Numbered from the stretch's first letter, positions 18,098 through 31,309 are shown. The stretch: DNA of 64,000 nt from Planctomycetota bacterium (GCA_020853575.1 JADYYP010000016.1:83807-147806); one strand, 5' to 3'. Notes: a model not told the origin generated them from the letters alone. Numbers and translations: made by a program.

Positions 18098-19024
18098 ATG
18101 ACTCGGAATTTCGCCGACCGTCTGAATGCCGCCATCGCTCGCTGTGGCAACGCCTGCCTGGTCGGACTCGACCCGCACCTCGAGCTCTTGCCCAGCGAGT
18201 TCGACGACGCGCGCGATGTCCATTGCTCGCGCGCTCGACGCGCGCAACGGGTGGGGGACTTTTGTTGTCAGGTGATCGACCTGATCGCTGAGCGCGTCCC
18301 GGCGGTGAAGCCGCAATCCGCGTTCTTCGAGGTGCTCGGCGCCGACGGAGCCCAGGCCTGGGAGCGTGTCGTGTGCCACGCACACCGCGCGAACCTGTTG
18401 GTCATTGGGGACGTCAAGCGTGGCGACATCGCATCCACGGCTGCGGCCTACGCGACCGCCTTCCTGGAGGGTTCGACTCCGGGCGAGCGTGAGCACCTGT
18501 GCGACGCGGTCACGCTCAGCCCATTCCTAGGCGCGGACTCGATCGACCCGTTCCTGAGCGCGTGCCGGCGCAGCGGTACTGGCGCGTACGTGCTCGTCCG
18601 AACGTCGAACAAAGGCAGCGCGGACTTCCAGCGCCATGGTGAACCAGAGCTGTCCTTCCTGGTCGCCGACAAGGTGAAGCAGTGGGGCGCGGACTTGGTG
18701 GGGGAAAGCGGTTGGTCCAGCATTGGCGCGGTCGTCGGTGCGACCCACGGAGCGGAATTGCGGGCCTTCCGCGAGCGCATGCCCCGCACTCCCTTCTTGT
18801 TGCCGGGCTACGGCGCTCAAGGCGCGAGCGCGAGCGATGTCGTCGGCGCCTTCACTTCGTCCGCGTCGGGTCCGCCGCTGGGAGCACTGGTCAACTCCTC
18901 GCGCGGGATCACGTTCGCATACCGCGACGCGCAACATCGTGGCAAGCCCTGGCAACGTGCGACCAGCGACGCACTCGACACGATGATCCGTGAGATCACC
19001 GCGGCGCTCGGCGCTGTGCGCTGA
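18098..19024 (+). CDS. pyrF: Orotidine 5'-phosphate decarboxylase, type 2
   Basis: 308 residues. The catalytic loop is GDVKRGDI with D105, K107 and D110 (DxKxxD), as in all OMP decarboxylases; VGLDPHLELLP near the N-terminus, FFEVLG, and LVRTSNKGSADFQ fit the longer class (PyrF type 2). It converts OMP to UMP in the last step of pyrimidine synthesis. No other pyr gene is seen. The 96-base gap before it and the 11-base gap after it suggest that it starts a transcript running into bshC. Confidence 0.93.
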   Translation: MTRNFADRLNAAIARCGNACLVGLDPHLELLPSEFDDARDVHCSRARRAQRVGDFCCQVIDLIAERVPAVKPQSAFFEVLGADGAQAWERVVCHAHRANLLVIGDVKRGDIASTAAAYATAFLEGSTPGEREHLCDAVTLSPFLGADSIDPFLSACRRSGTGAYVLVRTSNKGSADFQRHGEPELSFLVADKVKQWGADLVGESGWSSIGAVVGATHGAELRAFRERMPRTPFLLPGYGAQGASASDVVGAFTSSASGPPLGALVNSSRGITFAYRDAQHRGKPWQRATSDALDTMIREITAALGAVR

Positions 19025-19035
19025 CGGAACGCGCC

Positions 19036-20649
19036 ATGCTGTCGTTCGAGATCCTGCCGAGCTCCGCGATTGGCCTCTCCGACTTCGCTCGCGTCGCGTC
19101 GCAGATCCCGCGATTCCGTTTCGCGACCCGCCTCGAAGACATCGCGGCTCTCGATGATCGCTTGGATCTCGACGACCGTCGCGAACTCTCCGAGACACTC
19201 GAGCAGCACCTCGCGGCGTTCGCGCCGAACGTCGCAGTTCTCGATGCGCTGCGCGCGCTGGCGCGGCCTGGATCGAGCTGCGTGGTCACTGGTCAACAAC
19301 CGGGATTGCTCGGAGGTCCGCTGTACTCGCTGTTCAAGGCGCTGCACGCGATCAGACTCGCTCGCTCCCTGTCACAAGCGTGGGAACGCCCCGTCGCGCC
19401 GCTTTTTTGGAACCACGCCGACGACCACGACGTCGCCGAAGTGCATCACGCGTGGTTGCTCAACGAGAATCTCGACCTGCAGCGCGTGGCCCTCGCTGGA
19501 CTCTCTTCGGGCCGTCAGCCGCTCTCGCGCATTCGCTTCGAAGAGGAAAAGCACAAGCTCGGCGCAGTGCGAGAGGCTGTGCGACGTGCGATGCCACAGC
19601 ACGCGCACTTGGACGACGCACTAGACGCCTTCATGCCGCGCGAGCACGAGTCGTTCGCTACAGCAACCACTCGCGCCTTGACGGACTTGCTCGGCCCACT
19701 CGGTCTGGTGGTGCTCGAGCCCGACTGGATACGCACCCCGATGTCGCGAGCTCTCGCGCGCATCTCCGCGCAACCGATCGCAGAACCGTTGGCCGAGGGA
19801 GAGCGCGTGCTCGTTCAACTCGGCCTGAGACCTGCGATCGAAAGCGCGAACGCCGCGCTCTTGTTCCGAGTGGACCAGCACGGGCGTCACGCGCTGCGAC
19901 TCGGCGGTGAGGGTTTCCGCTACGAAGGCGAGGAAGGTTCGCGCACGGCGACCGAGCTGGCGGCAGAGATCGTGGACGCGCCGCTCGAGTGGTCACCGGG
20001 AGCGCTCTTGCGACCTCTGGTCCAAGACAGCGTGTTGCCGTCGGTGGCGTACGTCGGCGGCTGGGGCGAACTGGAGTACCTCGCGCAATTGGGTCCGCTG
20101 CGAGCTGCGTGCGGCGTGCCATCGACCGCGGCCGTCCCTCGCTGGTCTTGCACGTTGATCGAGCCCGAGACCGCCGAAGCGCTGGCGCAACTCGGTGTGA
20201 CGGCGGGCAACGTGATCGAATCGCGCGCACGCGTCCTCGTCGACCAAGACGACACGCCTGCCCCTCAAGTCGTGGTCGAGCTGCGCGAGATCGCCGCGCG
20301 CGCAGCCAAGGAACTCGTGGCGCGCAAGGCGCAATTGGCGGAGCTCGACCGCGGGCTCGCCGCGAACCTGCCGCGTACCGCGGACCAGATTCGCTCGCTG
20401 GTGGAGAAGATCTGTGAGAAGGCCGAGCGCGTCGACGCCAACCGTCGCGGCCGAGGCAAGCGCCTGTTGCGCCGCGCTGGCAACACGCTGTGCCCACGCG
20501 GAGAGTTGCAGGAGCGGATTCTCGGCCCGTTGCCGTTCGTCGCGCGCTGGGGTACGGATTGGATCGGCGAGTTGTTCGAGCGCATGACCGCGATGCCAGA
20601 GGGTCATCTGCTCGCGAGCTTCGAGGCACCCCCGAGAGAGACGAAATGA
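19036..20649 (+). CDS. bshC: Bacillithiol synthase BshC (cysteine-adding enzyme)
   Basis: 537 residues. The family core has VTGQQPGLLGGPLY (84-97), WNHADDHDVAEV (125-136) and PSVAYVGGWGELEYLAQL; the C-terminal half is the coiled-coil and Rossmann-like region of BshC (from about residue 410, with the helical EKICEKAERV). BshC adds cysteine to glucosaminyl-malate, the last step of bacillithiol synthesis. The neighbours confirm the pathway: bshB1 overlaps it by four bases (ATGA), and bshA is 1.8 kb downstream. It is near the family's usual length of 540. Confidence 0.94.
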   Translation: MLSFEILPSSAIGLSDFARVASQIPRFRFATRLEDIAALDDRLDLDDRRELSETLEQHLAAFAPNVAVLDALRALARPGSSCVVTGQQPGLLGGPLYSLFKALHAIRLARSLSQAWERPVAPLFWNHADDHDVAEVHHAWLLNENLDLQRVALAGLSSGRQPLSRIRFEEEKHKLGAVREAVRRAMPQHAHLDDALDAFMPREHESFATATTRALTDLLGPLGLVVLEPDWIRTPMSRALARISAQPIAEPLAEGERVLVQLGLRPAIESANAALLFRVDQHGRHALRLGGEGFRYEGEEGSRTATELAAEIVDAPLEWSPGALLRPLVQDSVLPSVAYVGGWGELEYLAQLGPLRAACGVPSTAAVPRWSCTLIEPETAEALAQLGVTAGNVIESRARVLVDQDDTPAPQVVVELREIAARAAKELVARKAQLAELDRGLAANLPRTADQIRSLVEKICEKAERVDANRRGRGKRLLRRAGNTLCPRGELQERILGPLPFVARWGTDWIGELFERMTAMPEGHLLASFEAPPRETK

Positions 20650-21359
20650 AACTCGACGTGCTGGTGATCGCGGCCCACCCGGACGACGCCGAGATCTGTG
20701 TCGGAGGTTCGATCTTGCGCTGGTGTGACGCCGGGCGAGCAGTGGGCATCGTGGATCTCACTCGCGGGGAGCTGGGCACACGCGGCAGCGCCGCCGATCG
20801 CGCCGCCGAGACGGCCGCGGCCAACTTGCAGATGCGCTTGGCGCTGCGGACCAACCTGGAGCAACCCGACGGGCGCGTGACACCGACGGTCGAGGCACGT
20901 GAGCGCTTGGCGCGCGTGATGCGCGAGACCGCCCCCGAGGTGGTCATCGCCCAGCACACCGACGACTTGCACCCCGACCACGCCGCGACGGGCTGGTTGG
21001 CACGTCAGGCTTGGTATCTCGCCGGTCTGTCGCGCCTCGCGGAACTCGACGGATCCGCTCCCGCGCGACGGCCAAAGCGCTTCTTCAGCTTCATGGGACA
21101 CGTTCCCTTCGAACCGACCTTGGTGGTCGACATCGGACCCGTGTGGGAGCGCAAGTGTGAACTGGTGCGCTGCTATGCCAGCCAACTCGCGCCAGGCAAT
21201 GACAGCGATCGTGGCCAGCACTTCTTGTTCGGCGCGGACATCCTGTCGCGCATGGAAACGCGCGCGCGCTTCTTCGGGGAGCGCATCGGCGTACGTTTCG
21301 GCGAGCCCTTGCTCGCGCTCGGACCGCTGGCCCTGGGAGATCCGTCGATCCTCTTGTAG
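20646..21359 (+). CDS. bshB1: Bacillithiol deacetylase BshB1 (LmbE/PIG-L family)
   Basis: 237 residues. The zinc ligands are in HPDDAE (H11, D14) and HPDH (H109, H112); SFMGHVPFEPTLVVDIGPVWERK is the conserved C-terminal block. It removes the acetyl group from GlcNAc-malate, giving GlcN-malate for BshC. The ATG overlaps the bshC stop. Its order between bshC and bshA fixes it as BshB1 rather than a generic PIG-L deacetylase. A 45-base gap follows before parA. Confidence 0.93.
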   Translation: MKLDVLVIAAHPDDAEICVGGSILRWCDAGRAVGIVDLTRGELGTRGSAADRAAETAAANLQMRLALRTNLEQPDGRVTPTVEARERLARVMRETAPEVVIAQHTDDLHPDHAATGWLARQAWYLAGLSRLAELDGSAPARRPKRFFSFMGHVPFEPTLVVDIGPVWERKCELVRCYASQLAPGNDSDRGQHFLFGADILSRMETRARFFGERIGVRFGEPLLALGPLALGDPSILL

Positions 21360-21404
21360 TTCCAAGCGGACGAGCGCGCTCGGTTGAGTAGAATCCGCCG
21401 CGAA

Positions 21405-22475
21405 ATGCGTCGGATCGCGCTGATCAACCAGAAGGGTGGAGTTGGCAAGACCACCACCACCGTGAATCTCGGCGCCGCTCTGGCGCGGTTGGGTCGGCGT
21501 GTGGTGCTGGTCGATCTCGACCCGCAAGCGAACCTGTCGCTGCACCTCGATGTCCAGCTGCGCAGCGGCGAGCCGTCGTCCTACTCGGTGTTGCTCGGCA
21601 ACACTCCTTTCGCGAGCGCTCTGCGTGCGTCGCGCACGGAGCGCCTGAGTCTGCTGCCTTCGAACATCGATCTGTCTGGGGCCGAGCTCGAGCTCGCCAA
21701 CACCTTCGGTCGCGAGATGATCCTGCGCGATGCGCTGGACACGTGGGAGAAGGAGCACCGCGAGAAGCACGGCGAGTCGCCGGCCGACTACGTGTTGCTC
21801 GACTGTCCCCCGAGTCTCGGGTTGCTCTCGGTCAATGGGCTGGTCGCCGCCTGCGAAGCGGTGATCGCCGTGCAAACCGAGTTCTTCGCGCTGCAAGGCA
21901 TGACCAAGCTGGTCGAGGTGGTGCAGCTCCTGAGGCGCCGCCTGAATCCGAAACTCGAGATCACGGGTTTCCTTCCGTGCCTGTACGACAACCGCACGAA
22001 GCTCGCGCGCGAGGTGATCGCCGAGTTGCGCGCCCACTTCCCCGGTCGCGTCTTCACTCGCGCCGTGGCGAAGAACGTCAAGCTGGCCGAGGCTCCGAGC
22101 TACGGCAAGACGATCTTCGAGTACGCGCCCGAGTCCTCGGGTGCGACGGACTACGAGTTGATCGCGCTCGAGGTCATCGCACAGGAAGCGCGCGATGCCG
22201 AGTTGAGCGCGCGCTATCCCTCGCCGCCGCGCGCTGCGCTCACCGTACCCAAGCCCGCGCCCAAGCCCACGTCCAAGCCCAAGCGAGAGACCAAGCCGGC
22301 GCCGCCAGCCGAAACTCTCGCTGACGTGCTGCTGACTCCCGCTGCGAAGCCCGCGCCCGCAACGCAGACAGAGCCCGCCGTTTCGACCTCCGACGTTTCG
22401 ACCTCCGCCGCCGTCGACGAGTTGCCCGAGCTCCCGCCGGATTCCGTGCTGCTCGAAGACCAGCTTCGCAACTGA
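21405..22475 (+). CDS. parA: Chromosome-partitioning ATPase ParA/Soj
   Basis: 356 residues. The deviant Walker A is KGGVGKTT (10-17); VLLDCPPSLGLLSVNGL is the Walker B region, and the A' segment LVDLDPQANL follows the N-terminus. Residues about 275-356 form a Pro/Ala/Lys-rich tail absent from ordinary Soj (about 250-290 residues). It should act with ParB at parS to separate origins. It is placed oddly, between bshB1 and bshA and away from parB (11894-12751), which lies on the other strand. The tail could bind DNA or membrane, but that is a guess. Confidence 0.93.
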   Translation: MRRIALINQKGGVGKTTTTVNLGAALARLGRRVVLVDLDPQANLSLHLDVQLRSGEPSSYSVLLGNTPFASALRASRTERLSLLPSNIDLSGAELELANTFGREMILRDALDTWEKEHREKHGESPADYVLLDCPPSLGLLSVNGLVAACEAVIAVQTEFFALQGMTKLVEVVQLLRRRLNPKLEITGFLPCLYDNRTKLAREVIAELRAHFPGRVFTRAVAKNVKLAEAPSYGKTIFEYAPESSGATDYELIALEVIAQEARDAELSARYPSPPRAALTVPKPAPKPTSKPKRETKPAPPAETLADVLLTPAAKPAPATQTEPAVSTSDVSTSAAVDELPELPPDSVLLEDQLRN

Positions 22476-22479
22476 CGCC

Positions 22480-23640
22480 GTGGCCAACGCGTTGCGCATC
22501 GGGATCCTGTGTCATCCGACCTATGGAGGGTCCGGTGTCGTGGCCAGCGAGCTCGCGCTTTCGCTGGCCGAAACCGGACACGAGGTGCATTTGTTCTCGC
22601 ACGAGGTCCCGCCGCGGCTGGCACGCTCGCCGGGGCTGGTGCAGATGCACCGTGCGCAGGGCGTTCCGTACCCGTTGTTCCACTCGACGCCGCACGATCT
22701 CGCGATCACGTCCGCGATCCTCAACGTCCACCGCGCCGGCGGCCTCGACATCCTGCACGCACACTATGCGCTGCCGCACGCAGTGTCCGCGTTCCTCGCG
22801 CGCTCGGCAGCACAAGCAGACACAGGACGTCCCGCGCCGCGCATCGTCACGACGCTGCATGGAACCGACATCACCTTGATCGGCAACGACCCGTCCTATG
22901 CCCCGCTGACACAGTTCGTGATCTCGGCCAGTGACGCGGTGACCACGGTCTCGCGCTGGCTGGCCGACGAGACGCGCGCGCGCTTTTGTCCAGGCATGGG
23001 CGGCCCGTGTGGCATCGACGTGATCCACAACTTCGTCGACACCGCATGGTTCTCGCCGGACGCCAAGGCCAGTCCGAGCGTGTGCCGTCAGTCTCACGGA
23101 CCGACCGCCGTGCACGTCAGCAATTTCCGTCCGGTGAAGCGCGTCCCGTGGCTGGTGCGCGCGTTCGCAAAGGCAAGCGCGGGAAGCTCGGCGCGGCTCG
23201 TGCTCGTGGGCGATGGGCCGGACCAGGCAGCGAGCCGCGAAGTCGCGCGCGAGATGGGCATCAGCGAGCGCGTGCTGTTCCTCGGTGAGCGCGACGCGTT
23301 GCCCGAGCTGCTTGCGCCGGCCGACGTGTTCTTGCTGTCGAGCTCGTCGGAGTCGTTCGGCCTGTCGGCCCTCGAAGCGATGTCGTGCGGCACCCCCGTG
23401 GTCGCCACCGACGCGGGCGGGGTACGAGAGGTCGTGGAGCACGGTGTGACGGGTCTACTGTCGGACATCGACGACATCGAGCGCTTCGCCGAGCACCTCG
23501 CGCAACTGCTCCACGATCGCACGCGAGCGCTGGCCATGGGCGAAGCCGCGCGACGCTCGGCCGTCGAGCGCTTCGATCGCGCAAAGGTCGTCTCGGCCTA
23601 CGAGGCCCTCTATCGACGCGTGCTCGCCGCGCAGCGTTAG
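22480..23640 (+). CDS. bshA: N-acetyl-glucosaminyl L-malate synthase BshA (GT4)
   Basis: 386 residues. It opens with IGILCHPTYGGSGVVASELA, the BshA-specific form of the GT4 N-terminus (GGSGVV), and has a C-terminal Rossmann domain with NFRPVKRV, VGDGPD and the donor-binding ExFGLSALEAMSCG (E350 region). It joins UDP-GlcNAc to malate, the first step of bacillithiol synthesis. A GTG start lies four bases after the parA stop. The cysteine desulfurase starts two bases after its own stop, so transcription probably runs through parA-bshA-nifS-like. Confidence 0.93.
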   Translation: MANALRIGILCHPTYGGSGVVASELALSLAETGHEVHLFSHEVPPRLARSPGLVQMHRAQGVPYPLFHSTPHDLAITSAILNVHRAGGLDILHAHYALPHAVSAFLARSAAQADTGRPAPRIVTTLHGTDITLIGNDPSYAPLTQFVISASDAVTTVSRWLADETRARFCPGMGGPCGIDVIHNFVDTAWFSPDAKASPSVCRQSHGPTAVHVSNFRPVKRVPWLVRAFAKASAGSSARLVLVGDGPDQAASREVAREMGISERVLFLGERDALPELLAPADVFLLSSSSESFGLSALEAMSCGTPVVATDAGGVREVVEHGVTGLLSDIDDIERFAEHLAQLLHDRTRALAMGEAARRSAVERFDRAKVVSAYEALYRRVLAAQR

Positions 23641-23642
23641 CC

Positions 23643-24821
23643 GTGGAGCGCATCTACCTCGACCACAACGCAACGACGCCGATGCGCGCCGAGGTACGCG
23701 CTCGCTTTCTGGCTGCGCTGGACGAGGTGAGCGGCAACCCTTCGAGCCTCCACGACTCCGGGCGTCGCGCGCGACACCTGCTCGACGATGCCCGCCAGCG
23801 TGTGGCCGCGGCGCTTGCCGTCGACGAAGACGAGATCGTGTTCACGTCCGGAGGAACCGAAGCCAACAACCTGGCGCTCTTCGGCGTGCTGCACGACGGC
23901 GCCGATCGACGGGCACTGGCCGTGGGCGCAACAGAGCACTCATCCGTCCTGGGGCCCGCGCGCGAGCTCGAGCGGCGCGGCCACGGCCTGCACGTACTTC
24001 CGGTCGATTCCACGGGCACGATCGAGCTCGAGACCTTGACCGAGCTCGCAAAACGCAGCGAGCTCGCCTTGGTGTCGGTGATGGCCGCCAACAACGAGAT
24101 CGGCACGCTCGCGCCGCTCGCGGACATTCGTCCCCGACTTCCCGCGGGCGCCAAGGCGCCGCTGTTCCACAGCGACGCGGTGCAGGCGCTGGGGCGCGCC
24201 GCGCTGGACTTGCGCGGGTGGGGGATCGACCTCGCCAGCTTCAGCGCGCACAAGCTGGGCGGGCCGCTCGGAGTGGGAGTGCTGTTCAAGCGCCGCGCTC
24301 TCGAGCTGCGGCCACTGATGTTCGGCGGCGAGCAGGAAGGCGCGCTGAGGCCGGGCACGGAAAACGTGGCGGCGATCTCCGCAGCGGCGCTGGCGATCGA
24401 GCTGGCCGTGCGCGAGCGCGCCAGCCTCGAAGAGCGCCTGCGCCGGCTGTCGATGGACCTGTGGAAGGAACTCGGGCAGCGCTTGAGCGACGTTCGCCTG
24501 ATCGGCCTGCCGCTGGACCACGCGCGCCGCCTGCCGGGCACGCTCAACATGCTGACGCACACACACGACGGCAAGGTGCTGGTGATGCGGCTCGACCTCG
24601 AGGGACTCGAGTGCAGCGCGGGGTCGGCCTGTGCCAGCGGCTCGCTCGAGCCCAGCCACGTTCTGCTCGCCCTCGGACACGTAGCAGAGGAGGCGCGCGC
24701 CGGTCTGCGCGTGAGCTTGGGGCGTTCGAGCACGTGGAGTGATGTTCGAAAAGCCGTGGATATCTTGGGGAGAACTTTGGGAGCGACGAACGCAAAGCGC
24801 GACGAGCGCAGTGGTTTGTGA
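23643..24821 (+). CDS. Cysteine desulfurase (NifS/IscS family)
   Basis: 392 residues. PLP lysine K204 lies in FSAHKLGGPLGVG, H99 in TEHSSV stacks on PLP, and the sulfur-carrying cysteine is C330 in SAGSACASGS, a IscS/NifS-type loop. It gives sulfur for Fe-S clusters or thiolation. The GTG start is two bases after bshA, so it shares a transcript with the bacillithiol genes. It is short of IscS only by a few residues. Which assembly system it feeds is unknown; no IscU or SufU-like gene is nearby. Confidence 0.9.
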   Translation: MERIYLDHNATTPMRAEVRARFLAALDEVSGNPSSLHDSGRRARHLLDDARQRVAAALAVDEDEIVFTSGGTEANNLALFGVLHDGADRRALAVGATEHSSVLGPARELERRGHGLHVLPVDSTGTIELETLTELAKRSELALVSVMAANNEIGTLAPLADIRPRLPAGAKAPLFHSDAVQALGRAALDLRGWGIDLASFSAHKLGGPLGVGVLFKRRALELRPLMFGGEQEGALRPGTENVAAISAAALAIELAVRERASLEERLRRLSMDLWKELGQRLSDVRLIGLPLDHARRLPGTLNMLTHTHDGKVLVMRLDLEGLECSAGSACASGSLEPSHVLLALGHVAEEARAGLRVSLGRSSTWSDVRKAVDILGRTLGATNAKRDERSGL

Positions 24822-25230
24822 ACTCGCGGCGGACGAAGCGCCGCGCGGAGATTGACAGGCGCTTGTCAGCGTCGCGAGAATGCGCCCCGCGTTCGTGGAT
24901 CGAAGAGAGTCCCAGCGCCGCTGTCCCAAGCCCCTCGCCCGCGTGTTTCCCCGCCCCGCCCCCAAGCCCTGCAGACTTGACGACGGATGCCCCTTTGGGC
25001 TCCCGACGGTGGAAACTACGGATGAACTTGTGCTCCGGAGCCGCTCCCTCGAACCACGCGCTCGTCCCGCTGGACGGCGCGTGCTCGCACGCCTTGGAAC
25101 CTGGCGCGCCGACCTTCGCCGGCGCGTCGGTGGCCCGGCCTAACGGTCGGACCGCCGCGCGCCAAACGAACGGATCACCGCTGGCCAACAGCACCTGTCC
25201 CAACAGGACCAGTTTTGGGGGAGTGTCGAG
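24822..25230 (+). promoter_or_regulatory. Upstream region of dnaA
   Basis: 409 bases without a supportable gene. It holds a possible sigma-70 promoter 350 bases before dnaA (entered separately), and a ribosome site GGGGGAG eight bases before the dnaA ATG. I see one GGTGGAAAC that loosely resembles a DnaA box and nothing else of note. A frame runs across it but looks like a chance open frame, with no recognisable domain. Confidence 0.55.
24852..24881 (+). promoter_or_regulatory. Candidate promoter overlapping a palindrome, upstream of dnaA
   Basis: TTGACA (24852-24857, all six bases of consensus), an 18-base spacer and GAGAAT (24876-24881). Overlapping the -35 is the near-perfect palindrome TGACAGGCGCTTGTCA (24853-24868), with one mismatched pair. 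An activator or repressor could bind there. The leader to the dnaA ATG would be about 345 bases, so a second promoter closer to dnaA is possible. Confidence 0.4.
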
Positions 25231-26769
25231 ATGCAGTCGGAATGGGAAGAGAGCGTCGAGAGTGTGCCGCAGGAGATCGCCGCGGCCAGCGACGCGTCCA
25301 CGGTGACGTCCGCCGCCGGGTCCACGGACGGAGCATCCGCAACGCCCTCCGTTCACGACGAAGCCGATGAGGCGTGGATCGAGCTGCAGGCCGCGCTGCG
25401 CAAGCGCATCCGCCGCGAGCAATTCGAGACCTGGTTCCGTCGCGCTCGCCTGCGTTCGGCCTCACCCGACGGGGTGTGCTTGACGGTCCAGAACTCGTTC
25501 GCCTCCGACTGGCTGAAGAGCAACTACCTGCCAGCGCTCGAGCAGTCGATCGCCGCGGTCTTCGGCGCGCCCTGGCCGATCGTGATCGAGGTCGATCCGG
25601 AGCTGACAGCACCTGCGCGTCCGCGCTCGAGCGCAGCCCCGGCCGAGAGCACCTCGTCGGGCGCGAGCTCGCCGTCGCCCGCGCGTGCGGTCGGCGCTCG
25701 CGACGACCACCACGCCTCGAGCGGCGAGGCCGGACTGCTGTGGAGCTCCGACGTCGCGCTCAACCCGCACTACCGCTTCGACAACTTCGTCGTCGGTCCG
25801 TGCAACCGCTTCGCCTACGCCGCGGCGGTCGGCGTCAGCGAGTCACCGGGCAAGGCCTACAACCCGTTCTTCTTGCACGGCAGCGTCGGTCTGGGCAAGA
25901 CGCACCTGCTGCAGTCCCTGTGCTACTCGCTGCTCGATCGCGATCGCGAGGTGCGCATCCTGTACCTCTCGTGCGAGACGTTCATCAACCACTTCATCAG
26001 CGCGCTCGAGAACGGAGACCTCCAGAAGTTCCGCAACAAGTACCGCAACGTCGATCTGCTGGTGGTGGACGACATCCACCTGCTCGCCAACAAGGAGCGG
26101 ACGCAGGAGGAGTTCTTCCACACCTTCAACACGCTCTACAACGCTGGCAAGCAGATCGTGCTCTCCTCCGACTCGCCGCCGAAGGAGATCCCGACGCTGC
26201 AGGATCGCTTGGTTTCGCGCTTCAAGTGGGGCTTGGTCACGGAGATCGAGAAACCCTGCTACGAAACGCGCATGGCGATCCTGAAGCGCAAGAGTCGCGA
26301 GCGCGGCAAGGAACTGCCCGACAGCGTCGCGCAACTCGTCGCCGAGCACATCGACTCCAACATCCGCGAGCTCGAAGGCGCGGTCACGCGCTTGATCGGC
26401 TACGCCAGCCTGAATGGCCAGGACGTCACCCAAGATCTCGCACGCCACGTGCTGCGCGACGTGTTCAGCGCGCCCAAGGGTCAGCCGTCGATGGACGACA
26501 TCCTGCGCATCGTCACCGGGCACTACCAAATCAAGGTCACCGAGCTGCAGTCGCGTCGGCGCACCAAGGCCATCGCCTTCCCGCGCCAGATCGCGATGTA
26601 CATCGCGCGCACGATCACGCGTCACTCGCTGGAGGAGATCGGCGGCTTCTTCGGCGGCCGCGACCACACGACGGTGCTGTACGCCGTCGAGCAGATCGAC
26701 AAGCAGATGAAGAGCGACGACCGCTTCCGTGCCACGGTTCAGGGGTTCCTCCATCAGCTCCAGCGCTGA
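25231..26769 (+). CDS. dnaA: Chromosomal replication initiator DnaA
   Basis: 512 residues in the usual order. Domain I (about 47-125) contains WIELQAALRKRIRREQFETWFRRAR; a Pro/Ser/Ala linker (125-170) is domain II; the AAA+ domain starts NPHYRFDNFVVGPCNRFAYAAA, with Walker A GSVGLGKT (217-224) and Walker B VDLLVVDDIHLL; domain IV carries the box-binding signature IGGFFGGRDHTTVLYAVE. It melts oriC and starts replication. The first 46 residues are an extra acidic tail. A strong GGGGGAG precedes the ATG. Usual DnaA length is 440-520. Confidence 0.98.
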   Translation: MQSEWEESVESVPQEIAAASDASTVTSAAGSTDGASATPSVHDEADEAWIELQAALRKRIRREQFETWFRRARLRSASPDGVCLTVQNSFASDWLKSNYLPALEQSIAAVFGAPWPIVIEVDPELTAPARPRSSAAPAESTSSGASSPSPARAVGARDDHHASSGEAGLLWSSDVALNPHYRFDNFVVGPCNRFAYAAAVGVSESPGKAYNPFFLHGSVGLGKTHLLQSLCYSLLDRDREVRILYLSCETFINHFISALENGDLQKFRNKYRNVDLLVVDDIHLLANKERTQEEFFHTFNTLYNAGKQIVLSSDSPPKEIPTLQDRLVSRFKWGLVTEIEKPCYETRMAILKRKSRERGKELPDSVAQLVAEHIDSNIRELEGAVTRLIGYASLNGQDVTQDLARHVLRDVFSAPKGQPSMDDILRIVTGHYQIKVTELQSRRRTKAIAFPRQIAMYIARTITRHSLEEIGGFFGGRDHTTVLYAVEQIDKQMKSDDRFRATVQGFLHQLQR

Positions 26770-27332
26770 TCAGAAACGCGCGCGGCGCAGCATGCCGCGC
26801 GCGCGAGCTCTCCGACGCCGCGGCGGCCTGCGGGCCACGCGGCGTCTTGCTTCCGTGCCCGCTGGTCGCGTGGATCGCGACGCGCACGGAGCGCGCTGCG
26901 CGAGCTCGCCCAAAGGCAGCGCTGCGTGTTCGAGCGCGCGTTTCACGCGGGTCGGCCGCGGCCCGAGCTCGACCCCGGAGAACCCCGCCTGGCACCTCGG
27001 ACGGCTCGTTTGGAGCGTCGCACCGCTCTGGAAACTCCGGGGAGAGATCGGGGAGGTTTCGTGGAGCATTCGAGCCCCTTGGTTGTCGAGGTTTTCTCCC
27101 CGTGGACGCGCGTGGACAACCAGCTCGTTCTTCCACGGCGAATCCACGCTTATCCAGCGTCGCGGGCAGTGCTCCCGACGCACGTATCTCGTTGCTCGGA
27201 TTCAGCTTGCTCGAGTCGAGCTCGAGGTTCTGCACACGCGCGTCGCTCGTTAAGATGACTGAGAATCACTCCTAGAGAGCGACAGAGTGGAAAACCCGCC
27301 CGGTCCTCGGCCGCTGAAGAGAAGAGAGTCCC
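26770..27332. other. dnaA-dnaN intergenic region, candidate oriC
   Basis: 563 bases without a supportable gene between dnaA and dnaN, the place where many bacteria have oriC. Three DnaA-box-like 9-mers, each seven of nine to TTATCCACA or its complement, lie in the right half: CGTGGACAA (27111-27119), TTATCCAGC (27150-27158) and AGTGGAAAA (27286-27294). A fourth, GAATCCACG (27140-27148), is weaker. The sequence becomes less GC-rich near 27247-27296, which could be the unwinding element. A promoter for dnaN lies within it. No box is perfect, so the origin call is tentative. Confidence 0.5.
27228..27256 (+). promoter_or_regulatory. Possible dnaN promoter
   Basis: TAAGAT (27251-27256) at 76 bases before the ATG, with TTCTGC (27228-27233) 17 bases upstream. 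The -35 is poor (only the first two bases and spacing fit), so this is weak evidence. Confidence 0.3.
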
Positions 27333-31212
<3,880 letters not shown>

Positions 31213-31239
31213 GAGCTCCCCGCGCGCCCGCACCCCGGC

Positions 31240-31254
31240 CGGAAAAGATTTCCG
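31240..31254. terminator. Inverted repeat after gyrB, terminator-like but without a T tract
   Basis: CGGAAAAGATTTCCG forms a six-base stem with a three-base loop, 28 bases after the gyrB stop. No run of T follows, so it may be a chance or regulatory hairpin rather than a terminator. Confidence 0.3.
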
Positions 31255-31309
31255 CCTCAGGGTGTGCGCGCGCTGGGTCGATACACGAGGGCCGCTTGGA
31301 CCGCACCTC

